Source: Ligula intestinalis (Eukaryota; Platyhelminthes; Cestoda; Diphyllobothriidea; Diphyllobothriidae). Taken from it: a stretch of DNA of 64,000 bases. The notes beneath the pieces are model-generated. The model worked only from the letters and a program-made list of their open reading frames with translations, was not told the origin of the DNA and searched no databases. Where the stretch lies: assembly GCA_036362985.1 (NCBI GenBank), contig JAYGXS010000010.1, positions 4,402,554-4,466,553 on the forward strand, read 5' to 3'. Shown piece by piece: positions 10,501-21,997 of this stretch. How positions within the stretch are numbered: position 1 is the stretch's first letter; every line of letters begins with the position of its first letter. A program made the translations under genes and the position numbers.

Positions 10501-13500
10501 TGGGCCTACAGAGCACGAATGTAAAGCCTCTATCCAGGAATTGGTCAGGGTACCTAGTAGGGTCCACTCGATATGATAAAAGCTTACTTGGCAAAGTGAG
10601 CCGATGCACCAAGGTCCTCAAGGCTCTTGCGGGCACATCCTGGGACTGCGCGAAAGAGCCTTTGGCGACCACATTCAATGCGCTGGCCATGCGGCACCAA
10701 TTTGTTCTCCTACAATCAGCTCTTCCAGCCTCCGCCGCCTCCAGCCAGCACAGAAAGCAACCCTGTGTTCAATCACGGGATGCTACAAGATGTCGCCTAT
10801 CGATCATCTCCATGCAGAGGCCTCTGTCCTGCCGGGGTTGGATATGGCTGGTTGATGACGACTAATAAAACCAGAAATGTTCACTCCAGTCTCTATTGTC
10901 CTTACCGGTAATGTATTTCTGCATACAACATATAGGCTAATCGTTGAGCGCGGCTCGAGAGCGAGCTCCGTTGCCAACATTGGCAAGGATTCTAAACACG
11001 GCACCAGGGTCAATTACTGGATCAGACACTGGTGGTCTCAGACGAAAAAGTGCCATTTGTTTTTGTGAGCTTTTCGATGGGGATATAACCAATTTAAGCA
11101 TGCCTATCCTTTCGCCCTGTAGGTAACATTCCGTTTACATCTTTCAGAGCGACTTCTGTTTCCGGGCAAAACATAACACAATTTTTCAGAGCAAGCGGTG
11201 CAGTGTGTTCCACACATTTAGTGTACTTTAGGAAAAGCAAGTTAATTTGAATCGTTTGAAGGTTCGCTCCGTGCCATATTTTGTCAGGATGACTGATAGT
11301 GGAAATGATCAGCATATACATTCTTCTGTAAAAAAACCAAATAAAATTTCCTATTGGTCATGATAGTTACTGATCATGTTGCAGACCGCGGGAGTGACGA
11401 CTTCGGCTAGAAACATTTTCATCAGGAACTGGACCAAAGCGTCAACACTAAGAAGTGGAGGTAAGCCAAGAAGCCTCTTATCCTTAACAAAACCTCCCAA
11501 GGGGTGGCACCTCAAAGGCACTGCGGACTGCGGAACTGCACAATACGTCAATGGTCCCATTAAATGCGACAGTATCTTGGATCATACAGACAGCGACTAA
11601 TACCTAGCACTATCAAGGCAGCATAAATTCGTCAAATTACAAAGTTGGAACGGGTGCCAACAGAGAGGAGGGGGACCATAACGGTCGCTTATTGATTACC
11701 AGAGGTCCTCATTTTACCATAAATTGTAGTAGCTAGAAAACATGGAGTCTCTGGTCCGAACTTGTTGGTCAGAAAAAAAAGTTTTATCACCTAGTCTCTG
11801 GTCCGATCTTCCATTATTTGTGATCAGAAATAGTAATCCGGAATTTCGACACAGCAAAAATCACGTCCTGTCAAGAAATCAGGTTGGTGGAGTGCCAGGT
11901 CTATAAAAATTGCCTGTATTATCGCAAGACTCAAATTCAGTTTATGGATCACAGCTTTAAAGTGTACCTTTTTTCCAGAAAGCTGCTCCGCGACGTAAAT
12001 TTGATATGCAGTCAACGGTGGAGATTTTGGCAATCCGTGCTTGCGAGCATACTGAGGACGCAAAAGAATGAAAAGCGCTACAAGTTATATGAAAAAAAAG
12101 TCGAAGATAGACATAAAACATCATAAAATTCGCTCAGTAAGTTTCGTCAGAGTCCTTACTGTATGCATTGAGTGACAAGACAATAACAAATTTTAAGCGG
12201 TGCCAAAAACATTTGCCGTCAAAATGTGCACCAGCTTGGAAGGAGACGGTCGAACCAATGGTGACGTGGTGAGAGAGGAGATTGTGTATGGCGGGAACTG
12301 ACCGAGAAACAGAATACGTTTACCTAGGCGATATTAATAAAGAACGCTAACACTACGACGCTCAATATATTTGCAAGAAATTGTCCATAATCATGTCTTG
12401 CAGTAAATGACAAAAATCCTCGTGGTAAAACAGACCTGTAATCTTACTTTCATCCAGATGTTCCTTGCAACTGCGATCAACAGATAGTCGTTTGGCCATC
12501 GTACCAATTAAATATAATAAATTCTCTGACTATGCTCATTTGCAGTAAAACTTGCTAAGTAATTTTATCGACAGTCAATGCACAACAACGACGATTAGTT
12601 AGCGGACGTATGCCTGTTTATCTGTACTGTAATCCTGGCCTGATAAAAGTGATAGACATTCCGGCACCACCGATAAACTGATCCAGATCATATAGGGAGA
12701 AATGGAGAAAACAGTCACTCGACGAAAACAGAAAATAGGATAGGTGGGGCTGTCAATACAAGTTACAAGACGAATACGGAAGGATAACAAAGCAAGTAAG
12801 TTGAATGGAGTAGTGAAGATTCGAAAACTTACATATCTTGACAGACTCCGTTGGACTAGTTTTATCACTCATTGTGGTGTTAATACTAATCTGACACTCG
12901 TTCACCCCCTTTTCGCTCATTCTTGTTGATTAACATTCACCCCTGCCTCCCTACGAACGCTTGATGTTTGCCTATATAATCCTTACCGCTCTTTATTCCT
13001 TTTTAGTTCGTGTACGACAATTATAAGATGAGTAAAGCCCAATTCTAGGGTACTCGACTTCTCATTCTTCTCGACTATTCGGCTATTGTGTACTAAATAA
13101 CGCGACTATCTCCCAATCACGAAAATTTACTCATCTTATAATTCAGAATGGACCGACTCCTCAAACCAGAACGATTTGATGTGGATCCGAATGCTCCGGA
13201 CGCTTGCAAACAATGGAATCACTGGTTTTGCACATTCGAGAACTTTATGACAACTATCGAAAGCTTAAAGCCAAACAAATTGAGTGTCCTGACCAACTAC
13301 GCATCTCCGACCGTTTGGGAGTACATCGACGAATGCAACGCTTACGAAGATGCAATTAAGGCGCTGAAGGAGTTATATTCAACACCTAAAAACGAGGTCT
13401 TTGCCCGCCACCTTCTGGCGACCTGTAAACAAGAGGGTGGACAAACTCTCGATCAGTTTGCTCAGAAACTGAAGTCTCTGACTAAAGACTGTGAGTTCAA

Positions 13501-16500
13501 AGCAGTTACTGCACAACAAAACCGGGATGACGCCATAAGATATGCCTTTATTAGTGGTCTCTTATCTAACCAAATTCGACAAAGACTGCTGGAACAGAAA
13601 ACCCTGGATTTTCAAACAGCGTTCGATCGAGCAAGATCTCTGGAATTGGCCGAAAAACAGTCTTTATCCTATCAAAATCCTCCAACAACCTCATTCACTG
13701 CCACCAATGAGGTGTGCGAAACTCCGTGCAGTCCTAACAAATCTGCGGACATCACGGCTTCCAGTTCGTCGTACAATAAATGTTTCTTTTGTGAGTATGA
13801 CAAACACCCTCGTTCAAAGTGCCCCGCACGCGACGTGTTGTGTAAAGGATGCGGCAAAAAGGGACACTTCCAAAAGGTTTGTATGACATCGCGAAACAGA
13901 AGGATCCTTTCCTCTACCCACCCCACTATTTCCGCCATCGCATCGGCTACTGCACCAGACTGCCTTTCAAGCGCAGTAGTTGTACTACAGATCAATGGGG
14001 CTAACTTCGAAGCCTTAATAGATACAGGTAGCTCGGAGAGCTACGTCTCGTCCTCGGTAGTACTCAAAAATAATTGGAAAATCCACCACTCTCGCACCAA
14101 AATATCTATGGCTACTACTGCTCTAACGAGCGCCACACAGGGACATGTTTTCGTCTCCATTAAATACAAAGGTGTCGTCTACGAAAAGTTCAGACTATCG
14201 ATCTTGCCAAGTTTATGTGCCGACATATTACTTGGCCATGACTTTCTTCGCTTACATAGAAGTGTCGAAATTCCTTTTGGTGGACCTAAACCTACATTCT
14301 CACCCTGTTCTGTTGCTTCCGCCTGCGTCGAACCTCCCTGCTTATTTCCTAATCTAACCCCGGACTGTAAGCCTATCGCAACAAAATCTCGTCGACACAC
14401 TAACGTTGATGAAAGGTTTATTCAGGAAGAAATTCGTCATTTTCTGACTGATGGAGTAATTGAGCCTTCTTCCTCCCCCTGGCGAGCCCAAGTCCTGGTG
14501 GTAGCCGCTGAAAATCACAAAAGGCGAATGGTTGTTGATTATAGCCAGACGATCAACAAATACACTCTACTCGATGCCTATCCATCTCCCAAGATAGACG
14601 AAATGATTGAAAATATTGCCAACTACGACACCTATAGCACTCTTGATCTCAAGAGCGCGTATCACCAGATACCTATCCGGGCAGACGAAAGACCATACAC
14701 TGCCTTCGAAGCTTGTGGACGTTTGTATCAATTTTGTCGAATCCCGTTTGGGGTCGCCAACGGAGTTGCCTGTTTCCAACGAACCATTGATGATATAATT
14801 ACACGCGAACACCTTAAGGATGTATTTGTTTATGTGGACAATATCATCATTTGTGGAAACGGCATCACAGAACACAATTCAAACCTTCAAAAATTCCTCG
14901 ACGTTGCCGCAAAATATGGACTCACTTTCAATGAAGCAAAAAGCGTCATCGCTTCTCATAAAATAAAGCTTCTTGGTTACGAAGTGTCCAAAGGTAACAT
15001 CAGACCGGATCCAGATCGTCTGAAACCCTTGCGTGAGATGGCTGCTCCAAACGATATAAAGTCACAGCAACGAGCCGTTGGATTGTTCGCTTACTATTCG
15101 CAGTAGATATCCCACTTTTCAGATAAGATCCATCTGCTTATCCACAACAAAACTTTTCCTCTACCACCAGAAGTACTTGAAACATTTGAAGCACTTAAGG
15201 AAGAACTTTCAAAAACCACGATCGCTACCGTCCAATATAATATCCCATTGGTTGTTGAGACTGACGCATCAGACGTCGCCATTGCTGCCACACTAAATCA
15301 GAATGGTCGACCAGTAGCATTTTTTTCGCGTAGTTTATCACCAAACGAGCGACACCATTCTGCGGTCGAAAAAGAAGCGTATGCCGTAGTGAAATCCATA
15401 CGTAAATGGAAACATTTTCTTCTATGCAATCATTTTAAACTAATTACAGATCAACGTTCTGTTGCTTTTATCTATGGTAATCAACAAAAAGGGAAGGTGA
15501 AGAATGAAAAGATTGAACGCTGGAGATTGGAATTATCGCCATTCAAGTTTGACATTATTTACAGACCTGGCAAAGAAAACCGTGAAGCTGATACCCTTTC
15601 CCGTAGTTGTTGTGGCGCCATGCTAACGGATGTCAATCTGAAGGAACTACACGCATCTCTGTGCCATCCTGGGATCTCTCGGTTATCACACTTTGTCCGG
15701 GCTAGAAATCTACCCTTTTCGATGGAAGAGATTCGTAATGTTGTTACAAGATGTCCAACGTGTTGTGAAGTCAAACCCCGTTTCTTCAAAACACAAGGTC
15801 AGCTAATAAAGGCCACTCAACCCTTCGAGCGGCTGTCACTCGACTTTAAGGGTCCACTTCCGTCTGTGACCCGCAATCGTTATCTGCTGACGATTATTGA
15901 TGAATACTCCCGTTTCCTGTTTGGATTTGCCTGTTCCGATCAATCTGCAGAAACCATTATTAAATGTTTATGCCAACTCTTTGCCATCTTCGGAACTCCT
16001 TCATACGTACACACCGATCGAGGATCCTCATTTATGTCGAACGACGTACAACAATTTCTCCATAATAGGGGGGTGGCAACGAGTAGGACAACTCCGTATA
16101 ATCCCCAAGGAAACGGACAAGTTGAACGTCTGAACCAAACTTTGTGGAATACCATTCTGCTTGCTTTGAAATCTAGAAATTTGCCTGTAACACACTGGGA
16201 ATCCGTCCTCTTGGACGCTCTTCACTCCATCAGATCACTTTTATGTACCGCCACTAACGTGACGCCACATGAAAGAATGTTTGCCTACAATCGGAGATCA
16301 ACCACTGGAACCACTCTTCCTATGTGGCTCTCTTCCCCTGGTCGAGTCCTATTGAAGAAGAGTAACTAACAGTCCAAATATGACCCGCTCAGTGAGGAAG
16401 TTGATCTACTCCAGTGCAACCCTCAGTACGCTCATATACGATTCGACGATGGCAGAGAAGAGACAGTATCTGTTCGACTACTTGCTCCTAGAGGTGAAAA

Positions 16501-17786
16501 GGATCTCAGTGATCATCATCAGGAGACATCCACTCCCTAAGTCGAAAATTCCGTTCCAGCTCCACCTCACCAATCACCCAAGGCCGAACTGGAAAACAAC
16601 ACCGCCTGTACTGACAACCAAGGCGTAACAACGCCTGATCATGGCCATAATGAAGACGACCCACATGAGCATAACCTGGAGACGTTAATAAAACAACAAC
16701 AACGTGTTCATCCATACTGCCTTCGCAACCGAGATGCTTAGGATTTATCCCGCTCAAACTCTAGAGTAGATTTGTTAACATTATGCTCCTTTTTTGTTGG
16801 CCGGGGAGAATGTGGTGTTAATACTAATCTGACACTCGTTCACCCCCTTTTCGCTCATTCTTGTTGATTAACATTCACCCCTGCCTCCCTACGAACGCTT
16901 GGTGTTTGCCTATATAATCCTTACCGCTCTTTATTCCTTTTTAGTTCGTGTACGACAATTATAAGATGAGTAAAGCCCAATTCTAGGGTACTCGACTTCT
17001 CATTCTTCTCGACTATTCGGCTATTGTGTACTAAATAACGCGACTATCTCCAAATCACGACACTCATTAAAACCAAATGGAAATGAACGTTAAAATTCAT
17101 ATCAGGCACAGCTAGTTTACCATGAAAGCAACCTCATTATCCGCCATTCTTATTGTCAATTTTGCTGAAAATAATGTTGTGTGTTGGCGTGAACTAAATA
17201 CAGCTTGTTGCTATTCATATTCAAGGAATAGTTCAGGAAGAGGCTAATCAGACAACATAAAACTTCTCTATTCCCAACGTAGACAGACAAAACTCAATGG
17301 TACTCTTCATTGAGATTAGATGAATAACTCATGATACAGCTGGTACTTAAAATGATGGCTTGCAAGATCTTAAAAGCCACGAATTCCATTTCGTGTAGAA
17401 ATCAGAAACACAACTTAGGTTACCGAGTGTAAACCAAGAAATATAAGGCAATTCAAACCAAAAAACATGTTTACTTTGAAATTCTCATGTTACCGTGTTA
17501 TCAGTACCATGGGAAGTAATGTACCGTTAGTTTTTTTCGCAGGTCCGACTTCTCGCTTTCCGATATCGGGTGATTAGACACGGGTGCCAAATTAATTTTT
17601 TCCAATTCAGCAGCAGGTACTGCCTTGTACATCTGACTCAACTTCTTCAGTACATCGGGGGGTTTTAACTCGGGATTACTAGCTTTTACTTCGTGAAAGT
17701 GCAGCTTGACATAGGCGGGAAAGCGACGGCCAGGCGTGACACCGGTAGCGAGGTCGTTTGCTAAGGTGAGTAACGTTGAATTGGCT
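7595..17786 (-). CDS. TFAM: TFAM-like mitochondrial HMG-box protein (multi-exon)
   Basis: Four minus-strand exons fit together: 17786-17525 (or from 17760), 12051-11968, 7975-7895 and 7789-7595. All three junctions between them are in phase 0 with GT/AG borders. The first exon carries HMG box A (RRFPAYVKLHFHE to about AELEKI). The second holds the first helix of box B (PKSPPLTAYQIYVAEQL). The last two complete box B (conserved W, LSQDSKEKY, A, Y, W) and end in a Lys/Ala-rich tail with stop at 7595-7597. Order, spacing and motifs match mitochondrial transcription factor A, which in other animals packages mtDNA and activates its transcription. Introns are about 5.5 kb (holding the antisense Gypsy element), 4.0 kb and 105 nt. 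The N-terminus with its mitochondrial targeting peptide is not resolved. The box A tryptophan position is Tyr. Confidence 0.8.
8755..9300 (-). mobile_element. Penelope-like element fragment, inverted
   Basis: On the minus strand this matches the 3' part of the PLE at 6196-7455: the segment after the GIY-YIG motif (for example the reverse of cttgtttatggactggggg near 9127), then the 3' UTR ending at about 8755 (gatcgctagggcaatacttt). It has no usable reading frame and is truncated near 9300. Confidence 0.7.
9300..9605 (+). mobile_element. Penelope-like element 3' end
   Basis: Plus-strand PLE 3' UTR: ggccaccgcatcatcttacg through to tattgtcccagcgatcgagt at 9527-9546, with the same order of blocks as 7090-7450. 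It abuts the inverted copy 8755-9300, giving two PLE ends in opposite orientation. Confidence 0.65.
10430..10850 (+). mobile_element. Jockey-like LINE reverse transcriptase fragment
   Basis: Plus-strand frames (with frameshifts) encode GKVSRCTKVLKALAGTSW, then SSSLRRLQPAQKATL and MSPIDHLHAEAS. These are the thumb and C-terminal part of the same reverse transcriptase family seen at 48560-49590, 59340-60060 and 61950-62560 on the other strand. It is 5' truncated and non-functional. At about 10830 it runs into a SINE tail. Confidence 0.65.
10830..10915 (+). repeat. SINE 3' tail fragment
   Basis: The sequence around tggctggttgatgacgacta and taaaaccagaaatg matches the 3' body of the SINE at 47885-48040 (tgactggctgatgaccgcta, ataagccagaaacg). 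The tRNA-like head is missing. Confidence 0.5.
10920..11960. other. intron-like DNA, no gene recognised
   Basis: This lies in the 4-kb intron of the TFAM-like gene. Short frames exist on both strands, but none shows a domain or a matching splice phase. Confidence 0.4.
12873..13124 (+). repeat. 5' LTR of the Gypsy element
   Basis: This repeat begins TGTGGTG and matches 16811-17062 at all but about three positions (for example a/g near 12963, c/a near 13113, and the last bases). The flanking 5-bp duplication CTCAT (12868-12872 and 17063-17067) supports these limits. It holds a TATA-like box and the sequence later copied into the primer-binding-site complement. Confidence 0.9.
12973..13010 (+). 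promoter_or_regulatory. LTR promoter: TATA-like box and initiator
   Basis: A TATATAAT box at 12973-12980 is followed about 30 nt later by TTAGTTCG (A at 13005), a plausible initiator. The 5' end of the element's RNA would lie just upstream of ttataagatgagtaaa (13021-13036). The same motif is in the 3' LTR. Confidence 0.5.
13126..13141 (+). promoter_or_regulatory. putative primer-binding site, self-complementary type
   Basis: The 16 nt directly after the 5' LTR (tttactcatcttataa) are the exact reverse complement of 13021-13036 inside the LTR, repeated in the 3' LTR. No TGG, the hallmark of a tRNA-CCA primer site, is present between LTR and ORF. This suggests priming by the element's own RNA, as known for Tf1-type elements, but it is an inference. 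Confidence 0.5.
13148..16741 (+). pseudogene. Gypsy (CsRn1-like) gag-pol, three in-frame stops
   Basis: One 1198-codon frame begins at the ATG four bases after the putative primer site, with Gag and Pol fused and no frameshift. In order: Gag; two CCHC zinc knuckles (about residues 213-245, CFFC...H...C and CKGCGKKGHFQKVC); aspartic protease (LIDTGSSE, about residue 291); reverse transcriptase (TLDLKSAYHQIPI; catalytic box YVDN rather than YVDD); RNase H (VVETDASDVAIAA); integrase with an HHCC-type region, D (LDFKGP), D (HTDRGSSF) and E (NGQVERLNQT). Stops at 15104-15106, 16367-16369 and 16538-16540 interrupt an otherwise intact frame. The LTRs are nearly identical, so insertion is recent. It lies antisense within a TFAM-like intron. 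CsRn1-like assignment rests on overall motif style. Confidence 0.9.
16803..16810 (+). promoter_or_regulatory. polypurine tract before the 3' LTR
   Basis: ggggagaa lies immediately upstream of the 3' LTR, the expected place for plus-strand DNA priming. Confidence 0.6.
16811..17062 (+). repeat. 3' LTR of the Gypsy element
   Basis: Near-identical copy of 12873-13124, ending CACGACA and followed by the target-site duplicate CTCAT. TG...CA ends are canonical. Confidence 0.9.
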
Positions 17787-17865
17787 CTAAAACAATATCG
17801 GAAGGAAAAAACAGTACCGTAAGAACTGTTGGAACCTAAGCATATCGAAGAACGTCCCGGCTTAC

Positions 17866-17990
17866 TTCACACTACTTTTAAACGTCTGCCATGAGAGAAG
17901 CTCAACTGAAGAATGTAGACAAGGCGAGTAATATTTAAGTTTTGTGTCATTTCCATCAGATTTAAGGTACGCCTTCTCATAATGTTTATT
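17866..17990 (-). CDS. possible upstream exon of the TFAM-like gene
   Basis: On the minus strand a strong donor (GTGAA|gtaagc) at 17866/17865 ends an open frame containing LLSWQTFKSSV. It closes in phase 2, which matches an acceptor at 17787 (gatattgttttag) and leaves a 79-nt intron. The 5' border is not defined and no start codon is assigned; overlapping frames are also open. Treat it as a candidate only. Confidence 0.3.
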
Positions 17991-18074
17991 TATTTGTGTA
18001 CTGAACCACCACTCTTTGGTGAGAGATATAACAAAACAGGTTTAGGAAAGTTTACAATATTCGATTGATCCAAT

Positions 18075-18165
18075 TGTGAAACAATCGCGGCCTCGGTGGG
18101 AGTCGAACGCGTATGAAAGGCTTTTGCGCAGCCCAACTAACAAACTAAGCTAGTGCAGACAAAAT
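18075..18165 (-). repeat. tRNA-derived SINE fragment
   Basis: On the minus strand: box-A-like tagcttagtttgttagttgg and box-B-like gcgttcgactcccaccgagg, followed by gcgattgtttcacaattgg, a tail shared with the 2-4 kb array. It is related to, but diverged from, that family. Confidence 0.55.
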
Positions 18166-18369
18166 ATTCATTTGTGCGCAGGATGGGAAGCGGAAAATAT
18201 GCACATACAGTAGGATATTCACCACAGCCTAGGCCTCAGCCTCCATTAAATTTGTTACTCGGGTCTCGCGTAGACAGCCTTGGCAACTAGATACACGGAT
18301 CATGAAAGAATAAGTGAATTGGATTGGTAATTTATCAACCGTTTTTAGGAAAAGTGTACGAACGGGGAT

Positions 18370-21300
18370 CAGAGTAGATTCTATTTACATGACATTGTTA
18401 TGGTAACTGAGACATGGGCATCGGCCTCTGTAGCTGACTCAGAACTCTCTGTTCTAGGCTATGAATGCGTTCCGAACGATCGAAACAATGGCCGTGGCGG
18501 AGGAAGCTGCATCTATATTAAGCAGCCACTTGCATTTCTCCCGTTGGACTATCCACAATTCACAGCGGTGCAGGAGAGCTGCTGGCTACGAGTTGTTCTA
18601 AAAAACAAATACTCCTTACTTGTTGGCTGTGTTTATCGCCCACCTTATGCCAATGCAGACTACGATCTTTGTCTCTCGCAGGCATTTCATGCCGCAGCTG
18701 ACTTGAATCTTAAGTATTGCTTGATTGCAGGCAATTTTAACCTTCCTGACGTGCAATGGTTTCCACCATCCGGTCCTTCAAAGTTTGAGAACTTACTTGA
18801 GGCAATAGATATCGGCATGTGGGATCAGGTAGTCGATTTTCCCACTCGAGAAGCAAACATACTCGACCTAATTTTTTGTCAGAGATGCGAAATACTTTCA
18901 GTGTCATCCTTAGACGCACTTGGGAGTTCAGACCATCTTACAGTCGTTAGTGAACTAGAACTGGAGGCGGATAAAACATTTTCCCAAAAGTATAGTCTTT
19001 ATCATGACTTCCGATCAGCAAACACGGCGGACCTACTGGCACATCTAAACGCTCTCGACTGGTTTGAATTTTTCCAATGTTTGGATGTAAATGTTTGTAC
19101 CGATGCACTGTACAAAGTGTTGGATCCACTCATCCTCCACTTTGTCCCCCGTAAGAAAGTAATGCATGTCAAGGATGAAGTGTACCTTCCTCTGGCTTTC
19201 CGTCGTAGGCTGCGTAAACTCTCTCGTTGTTTGCATCGGCAGAACGACACTTCCGTTCTGCCCTTGATCACACTGATCTTTGAGCAGGCTAAGAAGCTCT
19301 CTGAAGAAAAGCAGATAGCCGATGAGGCTCACTTCGCTGAAAACCCTTCCCTTAATGTTGCGAAACTCTTTTCGCGTACAGTAAAAGCGCAGAGGAATAC
19401 GCAACACCCAATTCTTCAAGATGCTTTAGGAAACCCCATAGCTGATGCTAAGTTGACCGCCGATAGCTTCAATGCGTTCCTATCCAAAACGTTTAGTGAA
19501 AGCTCGTTCGCTGCACCTCCGGTTATCCAGGCTTGGACGGGTGCCATACTCGAAACCATAAGTTTTACCGTCTGGGATGTGACTGTAGCCATTCGTCGTT
19601 ATTGTCAATCCTATAGTCCAGGACCAGATGGCGTCCCAGTTAGCCTTCTAAAAGCTGAAGCGAATGATATCTTTCCGTCTATTCTTTGTAAGGTATTTAA
19701 TCTTGCTCTTGAGAGCGAAACCTTTCCTTCGTTGTGGAAGAAATCGCACATAATGCCTATTCGCAAGCATGGCCGATCGACCTCATTCGACAGTTTTAGG
19801 CTATTAAATACACTTCCCGCAGCCTCAAAGATCTTGGAGACCTAAATCAAAGAAAAGATGATGCGTCACTTGACAGAGAACAACCTGCTCAATACAGCTC
19901 AACATGGCTTTATCGAGAAACGATCTTGTGACACCTGTCAGCTCTCTTTCTTCGATTATGTGCTGCAATCAAGGGACAGCGGTTTTGCCACTTATAGCGT
20001 CTATTTTGATTTTACTAAGGCCTTTGATCGGGTCGATCATAACCTCCTCCTTCTGAACCTGGCCTCCTTCGGCATGGGTAGCAAGCCTGTGAACTTCATA
20101 TCTTCCTATTTGGATGCTCGCACAAAACGAGTAAAAATTTCCAATGTTATCTCCAACCCCACGCATGTGAGGAGTGGAGTTATACAGGGTAGTGTACTGG
20201 GTCCGCTCCTATTTTGCCTGTTTGTCAACGACGTTTCAGATTGTTTTCAGTATGGCAGACCCTTCATGTACGCTGATGATTTAAAAGTCGCTTATCGATA
20301 TAAACCGGCAGATCGCAACATCGTGCTCGAGCTGATAAAAAAGGATCTTCAGGCCTTCGCCCAGTGGTGTTGCACATGGCGCCTCACCCTTTCATGGCAC
20401 AAATGTTCCGTTATGGTTGTTGGCGACGATCATCAACCGGAATTAAGCATTGACGGCCACGAACTAAATGTTCCAGCAGTTATCAAGGATTTGGGCATAT
20501 CCTACTCTAATAGTCTCAATTTGTCAGAGCACTGTGCCCTGATAGTCTCGAAAGCACGCCGAACCACCGGATTTATCCTTAGAAATTTTAAGACTATCAA
20601 GGTTAGAACTATCCTTTATAATATGTACGTGAGACCTAGTCTTGAATACTGCTCACCCTTATTCAGTCTTCTGCGCACTAGTGAACGGAAGAAAATAGAA
20701 TCGGTGCAGCACTTCTTCACTAGAAGAGTTTTCACTACAGAACACCGTAACTTGACCTACCAACAAAGGTGCGAACTTATAAAGCTGGATCCCCTATGGC
20801 TTCCTCGATTGCAGAAGGGTCTATTTTTACTGTTTTAACTTTTGAATGGTCAAACCTTCAATCCTCTTAGTACAATAAGGCAGCTTGAGCACTCTCGACG
20901 CGCCAGTCATCGAGACGCATTCTTATTTCTTCCTATGGTACGCACAGTTAAGTACCGGCAATTCTTTTCAGTAAATGCCATATCAATCTGGAATAAGCTG
21001 CCCAAAAGTATTAAAACCCAGCAAAACTACCCTATGTTTAAGAGAGCTATAACTTGTTTTCTACATTCAGGGCAACTTTCACGAATTTTGGGTGCTGACT
21101 CGGTGGAATCGTTTTTTCACTCTGATGGCGTTCGTGGACTTTGAACCCCGCCAGGCTTCATGCTGAAGATAATGCGGCTGAAGCAGCAGCCCGCAGTCTG
21201 CTAACCCTTCAGCCGATAGCGCGCAACTTTTGCTGACAATCATTGAAGGAAGACTGAGAACACTGTGTTCTTGTGCCAACCCTCTCCGTCTGGAACTAAT

Positions 21301-21605
21301 GTTTGTAAACGATATGTAACAGTTCTCCTGCTGATGAGTCAACTCAGCTTACAACTGTACATTTATTCCGTTTGTATCATACTTTTGAAGGCAGGTTTTT
21401 TTCACTTGAAACAAACTCCCTATCTCACCCAGTATTGACAAAACAAAAAACCTGCAACAAAAGCAATACTGGCCGCAACATAGGGAGTTTGTTTTAGGTT
21501 TTTTCCGGTCTTCGAGGTGTTGGAAGGCGCCCAAGAGGTGCATTACCAACTCTTTACAATTGCTTGTAAACTGGCATAATAAACATATTAATATTATTAT
21601 TATTA
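18370..21605 (+). mobile_element. CR1-like LINE A, almost intact ORF2
   Basis: A single plus-strand frame runs from about 18370 to 21144, interrupted only by stops at 19843-19845 and 20836-20838. It encodes an apurinic-type endonuclease (VTETWAS, then AGNFNLPDVQW where GDFN is usual, then SSDH), followed by a reverse transcriptase (SPGPDGVP, FDFTKAFDRVDH, IQGSVLGPLLFCLFVND, catalytic YADD near 20270). The C-terminus has INSIWNKLP-like spacing. A 3' UTR of about 450 bp ends in an ATT microsatellite tail (21585-21604), typical of CR1-type LINEs. The 5' end, including any ORF1 and the first endonuclease motif, is missing. Confidence 0.85.
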
Positions 21606-21744
21606 TGAAGTATAAGGACGTGCATATTCCATCTGCCCGTATGAATTTCAACTTCCCCCTTTTCACTCTTCCCTCGTTTTTCGTATACTAGCAGCCAAGG
21701 TGACTAGTAAATTGTCAAGCACCTGATCCTCAGCCTATTTAATA

Positions 21745-21918
21745 TTAACAGAGTTCGTATTTTGTCCGCCCATTTTCCAAATCCAGATGCTGATCTCCAT
21801 AAACCAGCGAACGACGAATGACGAGGGTGCTGCTCATGGCGTTCATGTTTGTCTTCCCTTCCACATGCAAGGCGACGCCGGATAATGAACAGTCATCTTG
21901 AACCACAGATACAGTGTG
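21745..21918 (-). CDS. putative terminal exon of an unrecognised gene
   Basis: On the minus strand an acceptor with a good pyrimidine tract (tgcttttctactatag) at 21919 opens a phase-0 frame of 57 codons (begins HTVSVVQDDCSLSG, contains STLVIRRSLVYG) to a TAA at 21745-21747. The other two frames close quickly. Composition looks like an extracellular or beta-rich domain, but I cannot assign a family. The upstream exon may end at 21993 (donor gttggt, 74-nt intron) in the frame reading FQISIRFELCGESAKF. An alternative open frame overlaps there (see 21998-22196). Confidence 0.4.
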   Translation of the reverse strand, partial: HTVSVVQDDCSLSGVALHVEGKTNMNAMSSTLVIRRSLVYGDQHLDLENGRTKYELC

Positions 21919-21997
21919 CTATAGTAGAAAAGCAGGTCACAGGAACCATAAAGGCTTGGATAGATTCGCGCCTCCCTCCACAAAACACCAACATATC

